Source: Gordionus sp. m RMFG-2023
Taxonomy: Eukaryota > Nematomorpha > Gordioida > Chordodea > Parachordodidae
Length of the DNA: 64,000 nt
Direction of reading: 5' to 3'
NCBI RefSeq assembly: GCF_954871325.1
Contig: NC_088777.1
Span: 44,245,366-44,309,365 of the forward strand
The translations under genes were made by a program, and so were the position numbers. Below the pieces are notes generated by a model. That model saw only the letters and a list, made by a program, of their open reading frames with translations, did no database searches and was not told the DNA's origin. How positions within the stretch are numbered: the first letter of the stretch is position 1; the number at the start of each line of letters is the position of its first letter. This document shows positions 12,201 through 23,274 of the stretch, one piece after another.

Positions 12201-13970
12201 GAAGGTTTTTAAGAAAATTAAGATACTGTAATGCCGTACAATGCTCAAATGCCTTTGATTTTGGAGTGCGATGCTTCAGATGCAAATCTTGGAGTTGTCT
12301 TACTTCAATAAGTTTCACAAAACTAGGAAAAACCTATCGCATTTGCGTCTCAGATGTTTTGCAGTCTAAAAAATAGTAAGCTCCAATCGATAAAGAATCG
12401 AGGGCACTTGCTGTTCGGAATTGAAAAATGAAGATGTATACTTCGGACAGACCATAAGCCATTGGAGCGGTTGTTCGGGGAAAAGAGGGATATTCCCAAG
12501 ATATAAACAATTGTCTGGCTCATTCGGCCTGGAAAATGGCCGCAAACTATTTTACGTGCAATACAGACTGGGTCGCGAGAATTTTATAGCCAATGCATTA
12601 TCTTGGTTACCGTTGCTCGATATTATACAGAATCGGTACGCATTGGCAATTCGCAATATCAATTTAGAGGATATCCAGGTTTCAGAGGGAAACCTGCTCA
12701 GGAGTTCTGTGTAAGATTCCATACTAAAACGAGTGACACGATATATTGAACAAGGTTGGAGAGATTTTGATCGGAAGGAAGAACAGGATTTAGTAAGTAT
12801 CCATACCCAGCGAGAAAAACTAACAGTAGACAGAGGAATGTCGAACGAAATGTTCGATTGATCATACCAGCTATACTTAGGAATGCATGTTGGAGACACT
12901 ACATCGAGGACATCCTGGAATAAATGCGATGAAATCTATTTTTCGGTTGTATTGTTTGTACTAAATGTGAAGAGTACAACGAACGGTATATAAAGCTTTG
13001 CGTTAGGTGTCAATTTCATCTAAACTTAGGAATGCAATGTTGGAGACACTACATAGGCGCTGTAATAAACGCGTTGAAATCTATTTTTTAGCTGTAATGT
13101 TGGTAGCTTAAGTGTGAAGAGGAAATCGAACTGTATATAAAGCAGCTGTGTTGGGTGTCAAAAAAATCTAACAAACGTAATGGAGTTACCCTTTACTCAT
13201 GGAATATTACGAACCATGGGAATACATCTAGATTTTGCAGAACCTGTTGACTCTCTAATTGGTTAGGAAGAGTAGATTCATATTCAAAATAGGCAGATGT
13301 AGATCTGATGAGAAGCACATCGGCGAAGGTGATTAAAGAGATTAAAAAAGTTGTAGCTACATTTGGAGTACCTAAAAGTATTGTAACTGACAATGGATTT
13401 CAATTTATTTCAACATAATTTAAACTATACTGTGAAAAAAACAACATATGTCACATTCGTTCAGCTTTATACTACCCGAAGACTAATGAGTAAACGAACT
13501 ATTCGGACCTTTAAAGGAAGGTATTATGCCAATAAAGAATCAATTAATGACCATCAAGAAGCAGCGATTCGAACGATAGCAGCGTATAGGCTGTGAGAAC
13601 TTAGTTCGACGGTAGGTGGCCAGTGAAAATTATGTTGATCGTCAGATAAGAACTAGTCTAGATTGGGCTGGACCATAAATGAAAAATGAGATAAATAATA
13701 TAATGATAAACAAAGTCAGAACATGACACACATTCCAGTGTTAGGGAATTTGATGTTGGAAAACATGTATGGATATGGAACGACACCACTAAGGGCTGGA
13801 GCGAAGAAATAGTTCAAGATAAGAAGGGGTTATATTCATATATAATGGAGACGCTAGATCGCACTTCGAAAACATGCTGAACAGTTAAGGGACAGTATAG
13901 ATACTACTGAAGGGATTATGACGGGCAGCTATCAGAGGGAGTGGGATGACACTTCAAGACGAGGGTGGGC
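9240..13970 (+). mobile_element. Gypsy-type LTR retrotransposon fossil with a hAT inserted
   Basis: Parts in order: gag zinc knuckles (CKNCADWHEKYLC, CIKCQRIGHFSPCC, about 9510-9600), an aspartic protease remnant (about 9740), reverse transcriptase (about 10020-10565), RNase H (LECDASDANLGVV, about 12260-12300) and integrase (about 12890-13600, with VTDNGFQF near 13390). The reverse transcriptase region is split by a hAT. No LTRs are recognised. It is broken throughout, with a dozen or more breaks, and clearly old; the inserted hAT is itself degraded. Confidence 0.8.
10565..11935 (-). mobile_element. hAT family B insertion inside the gypsy fossil
   Basis: Both borders carry GTAACG/GTTACTT-rich subterminal repeats, as in hAT elements. 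On the minus strand a BED-like segment (TRSTLCNCKLCPKA, about 11450-11400) precedes the dimerisation domain (YNITIPSSAPIEHMFSTAKA at about 10930-10860). The catalytic core is largely missing. Target duplications could not be fixed. Confidence 0.7.
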
Positions 13971-16900
13971 CCATAAGCCACCAAAACGAATGATTAAAAA
14001 GATGCTCTTTTCAATTAATAAAAGGGAAAGTAATGTAAGAATATATTGTAATATACTATTTATACATTATGAATAATTATATTCGTCAATTAGATATGGT
14101 TAAATATTTATATTTATGATTAATATAATATTGGGCGAGGTTAAGTACCTAACACTCATAGCATCAATTATAATTATAATTATAATTTTCACAATCGATT
14201 ATATATCATAGATTGAAAAACCTGTGCATGTATAGTTTAGGATAAGCTGATTAGTTTAGTTATTAATAAAAAAATATTACTTTTAATTGTTTATCAATTA
14301 ATAACAAAAGATTAAAGGAGAGTTGATGCAAAAGCTAAAATTTTTATATTTGATTATCTAACTATTCTTTAAAATGAGGATATTGAGTTTTAAAAAATTT
14401 TAATTTATAAACTGAACTAGTGAGGTTAAATCACCTAACTTGGTTAAGTATTAGTCAACACAAAAAGATTGATCAATATTTAATTAATTTTAGATAAAAT
14501 TTAAGAGCTGTATCTTAGGAGGGGGCAAATCTAAAGTGACCAAAATAATGAATGTCACATTTACACGTTTCAATGTATATTATAAAGTTTAATAAATAGA
14601 TTATAATTTTTTTTTCAGTAAAAGCAAGTTCTACATTAGGCACAATGCCTCAAATATTGTTAAAATGCAAATTTATTATATATATTTTCCCACTCACACC
14701 TATTTTTATGATGTGATTTCCTATATATAAAGGCATGTAATCTCTCAGATCGGAAAATGAAAAAACCAAATGGTCAGAAAACTAAAATTATTATATAACA
14801 GTTTATTGTAGAATTCCCGATTCAAAAAAAACAAATAATGCATCTATGAGATATAATATATTTCAGTCTATCCAAATTAGAAGTAGGTAGAGCCCGGTCT
14901 AAACCAGTCTCTAAATTTTCAAAAAGATGTTTTGGATACGACCCGTGAAAATATTTTGCACAAATCTGGCCCTTATATATCTGACCGAGCCTTCGGGTTT
15001 CTGGAGGCTTTCATTTATTCTGAATAAATATTTCAAAAAATTATTAAGATAATTTAAAACTATTACCACTTGAATCAACGGCATGTTGGACTAAATAAAA
15101 TATAACAGATTTTAGTATTAAATTTTTAAAAAAATAAGATTCTCGTTTTTACTTATAATAATATCCAAAATTAAAATAAGAGTTGATAAAAATTTATTTA
15201 TTAATAATTTTAAAAATTTCTTTAATGAATTTTAATTTTAAAAATTCTATAAGGGTGTTGTATTTCTTATTCGATTTTAGTATTATATCTTAATAATAAA
15301 TTTCACTATATAATTATATATTTCTTATGTTATTTTGTAGGGATTGGCCTGATACAAATTGTATTGCTTAGTTAGTTCATAGATTTTTTAATTAATAAAA
15401 AATTGCTAGTAAAAGCATTTCTTTTAAGATAGAACTTTTAGATATCAATTTGAATAAACACTATATTAAACAATTTTAAAAATTTTTATAAAAGTAAAAT
15501 ATCTATAAATATCTATAGAAGAATAATTTAAAATCATTATAAATAATGGGATGGGGGGGGGGGGGGGTATAGACAAATATCAAATAATATCATTTAACAT
15601 GAATAACTTCAAAAATTGTCAAAAAAAGATGCGCCCTTTTAAAAGGTGTAATTAACTAGTATTAATTTTTGAGGCAAATATATTAGAGAATCAATAAAAT
15701 AATTTGAGAATTAACTTTCAAAAACTTATTTTTTGGCATTGAAAAGTTAACGAATTGGACACTCTTAACTTTGTGCATGAACTTTTTCAAAATTCTTTTA
15801 AAAGCTATGTCCAAAACTAATTTTTAAAAAAATGTGAATATTTTAATGAAATCATATGTTAAATTTTTATAAAATTTTATAGAATTATGCAATGTACATG
15901 TTTTTATCTTTATATATTTAAAATGGTTTATTCCTTTATTTTCATTAAAGTTCCAAAAATTTATAAATTTAATTTTTGATGTTTTGGACAAAGCCTAAAT
16001 AAAAATTGAATTCGAATAAATATCCCAATTGGCCTAACATCAGGGCCCTTTAACACTGAGAAAGTAAGAGTATAACTCAATTTTTTAATTGGAGGAGAGG
16101 GGGGGGGGGTTTATTTTGACTTTATCAGAATTTATAACACTATTCTCATCATTAGAGTAAAAAAAAATCTCTTAAATTTATAATTTTTTTAAAAAAATTA
16201 TTTCTGATAAAATATTTATATCCATCCATTACGCTTCAGCTCTAGGAAATTCCAATTATCACAGCTGATTTATTTAAATTTCTATTCGTCTATTTTCAAT
16301 CACATGACCTGTCATATTTCGTAGTTATTAATAAAAATAAATAAAAACCATTTTTTAATATATCATAACGATAACCCATATCTTCTAAACCCTTAATTAA
16401 CACTAACCCATATCTCTCTAACCTATAATCCTACTCCTTAATTCAGATACCTGTTAATTTTAAATATATCTCCTCGAATTATAAAATTTCCTTCAGTTGA
16501 AGATTCCTTGAGTTGAGTTATATCCATCCTATTTTTAGAAATTTTTTTAAAATTGGTAGAATAAATTTAATATAAAATATATACTTCTCGTTATGCTATT
16601 TCATGCCTGTCAAATTGGTGACTGTTTATACGAGAATATAATGTTTGATAAAATGGATCATGCATCTAAAAATAAGGCATTAAAGACTAAAATCTGGATG
16701 AGATAGCATTTAAAATGAATCATTGGTAATATAAACTGCACTTTAATCTAAAAAATAGTTGTTCTTATATTTATTGCTTCATTGATTCAGATACATCCCG
16801 ATATTTGGATGTGTTCTAATACCAGATTTATCACCTTAAGATAATTTCTCTCGTAATAGGATTAAATTTTTACTTTATAATGATTGTATTTAAAAGCCTC

Positions 16901-16984
16901 GATGATATAGACCATTATCTGTGATTGTCTTTATTGATGATGCTAGGCACTCAGATGTATTCCAGGGTAGGGTACCCCAGTTTC
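13971..16984. other. AT-rich intergenic stretch
   Basis: No gene is seen. It contains a G run at about 15549-15567, a G run near 16100-16110, and a 40-bp motif near 14120-14160 (TGATTAATATAATATTGGG) that recurs inside the hAT at 42463-44280. Confidence 0.5.
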
Positions 16985-18420
16985 TACATGAGCGGGGGGG
17001 GGGGGGTGTACAGTTTGCTTCTAATAAGGAGGTAGTGGTAGATATTTAATGGTGGGGGGGAGGGGGGGGATAAGTATCAATTTATTAGGGGATTATCTAA
17101 ATTTTTAAATAACATAGGTCAAAATATATTGCTATAAAAAATATTTTAAAATGTTTATTATAGACCCATTATAAAAATACAATGAATGATATTGCTAAAC
17201 ATGACCAAATTTATATATTGCATACTATCATTATTATTTTTCAAATAAAACTTATTTCTGAAATGGCAAATTTTAACGCATTGAATATATATAATAATGC
17301 AAGAATTAAGTTATGGTTCTCTTATGATCTTATCACATTTGTAAAAAATTTAAAAAGTCAGCAATTATATGCCTGTAATTAAGGGACGATGTACTATTTT
17401 TCGGCAAGTTATATTTTGTGGCTCAAAAACATATTTGGAAATTTGAATAGAATGATAAACAGATCCATTTTATGGTGTTATCAAGAAATTAATTTAGGAA
17501 TATGAATATTACGTGGCAATGTCATCATGTTAAAAGCACGACTCTCGTGTTGTTTATTTTCAAAAAAGGATAGAAAAGAGTGAGGGTTCAATTCTCAGCA
17601 AGAGCAGTTTTTTTCTGAAGATAACATTTTTGGACGAGGTTATGGTGTTTAATCGTCAGATATGGAGTTATTATATTTAAAAATGGTTCAATAAAAGTTG
17701 GTTCAAACTACCAATATCATTATCAACTTTAATCTAAACGATTGCCAATCATTTCAACGTAAGTTGAACCAAAATTTTAATATCAACAAATTATCTATCA
17801 GATGTGACAACGACATCTCTTTACATTTTTAAAAACAATGTTAAAAAATTAATTGGTAGAAGGCAACGTTTACATGACAATACTGGATGCAAACCCCCTT
17901 CAAAAACCTATAATACCCCCCCCCCTTAAAAATATTTTACCCACCTTCGATGGCGATATTTCCATATTAGAGAATAACTTAAATTGTTAATGCTTTACTA
18001 CCAACTATCAAAATATTATGAATGTAAAAGATTTTTTAGAACATTAATTTAATTAAAAACCCCCATATTTACAATGATGAATGCGTTATTATAGTATATT
18101 GTTTGGCATGAATATGAGTTTACTGATAGAATCTCTAATCCTATTTAAAAGGATAGCAGAAAGTGATCCAGAAAATGCTTTTTGGAAAAAAATGTCTGAT
18201 TGTGTGCAATATGCAGATTTGGTCGTTGTTTAGACATATCATTGTATTATAATAGTTTATAAATAAAAATATTAATTTTTGCAGCAACCTCCAAATATTT
18301 AATCGATAACCCCCCAATAAATTTATCCTACCCCTACTACCCCCGCCCCCCAAAGGCCTACCTCCTACTCCCATCAGAAAAAAATAGGTTGCAAACTATT
18401 TATATCCCCACCGCTCATGT
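16985..18420. repeat. Large inverted-repeat (foldback) element, G-rich ends
   Basis: The left arm (about 16985-17270) starts CATGAGCGGGGG. The right arm, read in reverse complement from about 18420 to 18160, starts CATGAGCGGTGGGG. Shared landmarks are GGAGGTAG, CAATTTATTGGGG-like and ATATTGCATAC/ATATTGCACAC. The loop of about 0.9 kb has no coding frame. Confidence 0.7.
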
Positions 18421-18489
18421 GGAAGCTGGTAGCAGGAATCTAACATCTGTGAACGTAAATAAATTAATCAAACACTTTTCCACGTCTAT

Positions 18490-18850
18490 TAATAATTATT
18501 TTTTAATATATAATCGTTTATAAACAAGAAAAGTTTTAAGCCACAATGCTAAAATGGTAGAAAAAAATTTATACTTCAATCCAAAATGCGCTTGTCACTA
18601 TTTCATTATAAGAGATAAATTTTAGATAAAATATTTTAATTAAAATTCATGTTTAGAAAAATGAATCCTATGATGATATCTTTGGCTTTGAATTAAGATA
18701 TTTTCCTTTTGATACAAATGAAACATATTTTTGAATGCAATGTCGCCCAACGATTAATTAATTCTGAATCAGTAACAAAATAATTTTATTATAAAATGCT
18801 ACTTTTAAAAAAGTCTCTAATTTATAATTCCAATAAATAACTATAGTCCT
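18490..18850. repeat. Diverged direct repeat, copy 1
   Basis: Aligns with 19320-19690 over about 330 bp (for example TTTTGATACAAATGAAACAT and AATTTATAATTCCA in both), with many substitutions. No terminal motifs are seen. Confidence 0.75.
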
Positions 18851-19319
18851 GTCTAATTAATATGAAAAAGGAGGCAAAATGAATTGAAATATTTTTAAAA
18901 ACTTATTTATTTTTAGAAATTCTCTTCGATATATATATTATTAGAAAAAAAGAAAATTAGCCTAAGAACCAGATGTGATATTTTGCGAGAAATAACTAAA
19001 AGTATATGAATATGAAAAGAGTGCTGGGCTTCGACAATATATCGATAAAAAAATTCCTAATAAAAAAATTTTTAAATTCCTTAACGAAGGGGACATATCT
19101 TATGAATTTGATCATGGTAAATCGAGTGAATTTAAGAGTAATTGTCGAATTTAATGTTCATAAAGAATAATGGGCATTCGATATCGAAGTGGATTCAGAT
19201 CCATATATCAAAATATGGAATGATTTCAATTTGCGCTTGGTAAAATAAATATATTTTTATAAAGTTTATAAGATTTTATTCATATAAACCCAAACTTTAT
19301 GTAAATATGACAAACAAAA

Positions 19320-19690
19320 AATATATATAATATTTTATAAACACGAAAAATTTTAAGCCTCATAAAGCTAAAATGCGGGTGGAAAAAATATTTATAATTC
19401 AATCCAAAATACGTCTGTCAATATGTCATTATAATAGAGATAAATTTCAAATAAAATTTTTTAATTAAATTCATATTTATAAAAATAATTCCTATGATAT
19501 CCTTGGGTTTGCTTTAAGAAAGATGATATTTTTCTTTTGATACAAATGAAACATGCTTTTTGACTGAAATGTCGGTCTCCAATTAATTGATTCTGGATGA
19601 GTTTATTAGAAAAAAAAAATCGATTAAGCATTATAATAACTATTTTTAAGATGCTTCTTTTAAAAAAATTCTAATTTATAATTCCATGAC
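19320..19690. repeat. Diverged direct repeat, copy 2
   Basis: Partner of 18490-18850 in the same orientation, about 830 bp further on. Divergence suggests an old duplication or two insertions of one repeat family. Confidence 0.75.
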
Positions 19691-20489
19691 TATTTTAAAA
19701 AATTAATATATTTAGCGCAATAAGTATAGTTTCCGCTTATAACAATATATTTTTAAATTTATAAAAACCTATTTGTGGTTGTTTGTTCTCGGAGTTTTAC
19801 TCGAAGGTCGTTCCCTTTCATGATTGTGTCCGTTCGTTTGAGGCTTTTGATCCACGTTGATTTCTAATTCACATAAATTAATTTAAAAATATACTATGGT
19901 GTAGCTAAACTCTTTTGCGTGTTTAGAAAAATTTATCAACTCATTTATGTAAAAAAAACCATTGCTGAAATTTTGAATTAACACTCGCACAACAGGATTA
20001 TAAATTTCCAAGATCACTTTTTTAAAAATATTACTCAATTCGAACCATTAATAATCATTATCCTTCTAATTTATTTTTGTCTATTAATAAATTAAATTGA
20101 ATACTAATTTTTTCTTCTTTCATATTATTTGAGAAGTTAGATCATAGGAAGATTGCTGATAACTTAAAAAATAAAAATCGTTCTAAAACTCTAAAAAAAT
20201 AAATATATGGATAAAAGCATCTTAATTAGTTGGAAAAAAATCATCGGAAGAGGCGCGGAAAGGTTCCTCGACTTATTTCTCAGTTTAACGCGAACCTCGC
20301 GGAAGTTGTAGCAATTAAGGTAATATAAAAAACCAACCTTAATTTGATTGCAAAAAAAATCCAAGATGTGGTACTCTATTCAACTAAAGAAAGAACAAAT
20401 TTTTTTTAAAAAAATTGTACATTTCAAATATCAAAACTGTCATTTTTTAAAAAAAATGGAATCATTATTTTTTCTACAGTTTTGATTTA
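19691..20489. other. AT-rich stretch, nothing recognised
   Basis: No coding match or repeat terminus was found between the direct repeat and the hAT. Confidence 0.5.
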
Positions 20490-23089
20490 AAACAAATAGT
20501 AACCAATACCAATATTAAAAATAACATAATTATTTAGGTTTATCGTGGATAATTATATCGTGGTATTTTTTTTACTTTCATTGCAAAAACTGATTACATC
20601 TGTTATTTCTTCCAAATACTACTGTGATATCAATATTTCTGTTATTTATAATTATAGTTTATTTTTATTATGGAAGTAAATTTTTTACATGATATCTATC
20701 AATTTTATCTATTTATTTAAGATATTATAATAAATGAAGACCAAATAGAGTTAATAAATATAGATGCCGTTGGTACTAATAATAATAGCGATAATGAACA
20801 AGAAGAATTATCAATAAAGACGAAATTCAGGAAAAATCTGGGAATTTTATACTACTTGTGATAATAAAAAAAAGGCAATTTGTAATAAATGTAAAAAAAA
20901 ATATCACTTCCCAATTTTGGAACCTCAGGATTATGGACACATCTTAAATCCATCCACCCAACATTATATAAGAAATGTGAGCAAATAAATATTGGCAGTA
21001 AAAAAATTAAGACAATAAAATCATTTTTACTTAATATTATAAATAATAAAGCTAATTTAAATAATTTAATTATAAACTTTTTCATTCAAAATAATTTAGC
21101 CTTTTCAATAGTTGAAGATATCACTTTTAAAAATTTAATAGCATATTGTAACCCTTCACTAACATTAGTTTCTAGAAAAACACTAAAAATAGAAATTATG
21201 AAGCATTATCATAGTTCTTTTATCAATTTAAAATCTGTACTTTCTAACATTACATCTAAATTTTCCTTAACAATGGACATTTGGTCCTCTCCAAATAAAA
21301 TACCCTTTATGGGCATAACAATTCATTATTTGATAATGATTTTAAATTAAATAATCATTTATTAGATTTTATTCCTTTTAAATCAGCACATAATCCTATT
21401 AATATTTTTAATTCTGTATTAAAAGTAAAATTTGAAATTAATTTTTTTTGCATTACATTAGAAAATGCAAGTAATAATTTAGCATTTCTAAAAATTTTAA
21501 AACAAAAAGATAATTTTGATAATGTGTGCAAATGCTTTTGCCATATTATACATTTGGCTGTCATGGCTGCATTGGAACCCTTAAATAGAACTTTAAAAAA
21601 AATAAGAAATTTTTTAAAAATTTTTAAACATTCTATATCTAAATTTAATAAACTCGAAAAAATATATCTTGAAAAAAATCCACACTTAAAATTTCCTCAC
21701 CCAATTTTGGATATACCAACACGTTGGAATTCAACATACCAAATGCTTGAAAGAGCAATATTGCTCAAACCCTATTTGACAACATATATCAATCATTTAC
21801 AAAATACCAATCAAGAAAATTATATTAGTGCCTTAGCCTGGAATAATATAGAAATATACCGAGAATTTCTGGAACCATTTAATTTTGCTATAGAGATGGC
21901 CTCATGTGCTAATACTCCAACAATTTCAACAATTATTCCTTTATATTCCAGTATTTTTGAGCATGTGGAGAGTTATAATAATAATCCTAATGCTATTTTA
22001 AAGACAGCTTCTTTAGCTGCCTTAACAAAACTTAATAAATACTATAATTTTAATAAACATCTCTTTATTATTTCAACAATGACTGACCCAAGATTTAAAC
22101 CATCAAGTCATTTATTAAAGCATAATAATATGGAAACTCTTATTGGATATCTTACTAATGAATACAATATTTATAAAATAAATAATAACAATTCAGCGGA
22201 ACTTACAAATGAAGCACAAAATAACAAAAAATTGTCCTTTTATGACAAAATTTATCAGGTGAAACCTCTTAATAATAACAACTTAGAAATAAGTAAATAC
22301 GTAGATGAAGCCACAATTTCCAATGATACAAATCCATTAGATTGGTGGAAATTAAATAAAAATAGATATCCAGTATTATCAAAAATTGCTAGAGATTATC
22401 TAGCAATTCCGGCCACCTCATCTAGCTCTGAAAGAACTTTTTCAGAAGGACGGTATGTTATAACAGACCAACGTTGTTCACTAGATGAGCATACTATACA
22501 AGCTTGCCTGTGCCTAAAAAGTTGGATGCGCATGCAAGATTCTTCTTAAATACATAAAATTATTTCCCCTTATATTAAAATTATATCATTCTTTTGCATT
22601 ATATTTTGTATAAATAGACAGTTATGTTACATTTTTAGTTTACTTATTTTGCTATGTTCTTTGTGATAAATAAAATGGTTCATAATCAATACGTTTATTA
22701 TTGTTGATACAAAAAATACATGATTAAATCAAAATTTTTTATATTCTCATCACCTAATAAATTCCTAGTTTAAAAAAAGAATTTGAATTCAGTAAAATTT
22801 TGAGAGTTGGTTCTTAGCCCTGATTTTATGGTATCATGATTTTTTTTCCCATGTTTATTTAAAATTAGAAATTAAGGGTTTTATAATCACTATTTCTATT
22901 CTTTTAATTAGTAATTTGAATTTAAACCAATACCAATATAAACCAATAGTTACCAATATAAACCAATACCAATAGCAATACCAATACAAGAAATAGAAAA
23001 TATTGTTTAAACCAATACCAATATTTTAGACCCAATACCAATACAATATTTTGTTATAATTGGGTTTTTACTATTGGTTCCCAGCCCTA
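20490..23089 (+). mobile_element. hAT family C, nearly intact transposase
   Basis: Subterminal ACCAATACCAATA repeats occur at both sides (about 20510 and 22925-23060). Right-end motifs GGTTCTTAGCCCTGA (about 22822) and GGTTCCCAGCCCTA (about 23089) fit a hAT terminus. The second may belong to a separate fragment. The left terminus is missing. The right end lies about 17 bp from the JMJD6 stop codon, in opposite orientation. Confidence 0.75.
20700..22549 (+). CDS. hAT transposase, two apparent frameshifts
   Basis: An N-terminal BED zinc finger (IWEFYTTC, then ICNKCKKKY, then GTSGLWTHLKSIHP, about 20836-20955) is followed by the catalytic region with LTMDIWSS (about 21265), HIIHLAVM, TRWNSTY and TMTDPRFKPS. 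The C-terminal dimerisation domain has DWWKLNKNRYPVLSKIARDY, LAIPATSSSSERTFSEG and ends CLKSWM at 22549. The last 341 codons (from 21524) are open. Frame changes near 20918 and 21333 interrupt the upstream part, and a third is possible near 20835. Low decay makes this one of the youngest elements here. It would cut and paste DNA in the nucleus if intact; as it stands it is probably dead. Confidence 0.85.
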
Positions 23090-23105
23090 CTTATAACCTT
23101 TAATA

Positions 23106-23274
23106 TTAATCATATATATTAATTATCTCGAGGAATGTAAATAAATTAATGTTGAAATAAATACCGATCTGTCCATTTATATGAAGATTTTGACAATCCT
23201 TGCAACCGCTTTTTTTATGCTTTCTTCTGGAAGAGGAAACTCTGGATTTATTAGAAGTTTTAGATTGATTGGAT
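23106..23274 (-). CDS. JMJD6: JMJD6 exon 9, C-terminus
   Basis: After the acceptor TTATTTAG the frame joins AA|A (Lys) and runs 55 codons: [20 protein letters not shown], a Cys pair in GCKDCQNL, then a hydrophobic end and TAA at 23106. The phase match with exon 8 supports it, but the hydrophobic last 25 residues could instead lie outside the true coding end. Confidence 0.65.

Noticed and set aside
17534-17620. tRNA-like sequence (GTTAAAAGCACGACTCTCGTG, then GGGTTCAATTCTC)
   Set aside because: Box-like motifs are present, but the spacing and stems do not give a tRNA fold. Not strong enough even as a SINE head.
18490-19690. Direct repeat pair read as the LTRs of a small element
   Set aside because: No shared terminal dinucleotides, primer-site-like motif, polypurine tract or coding trace.
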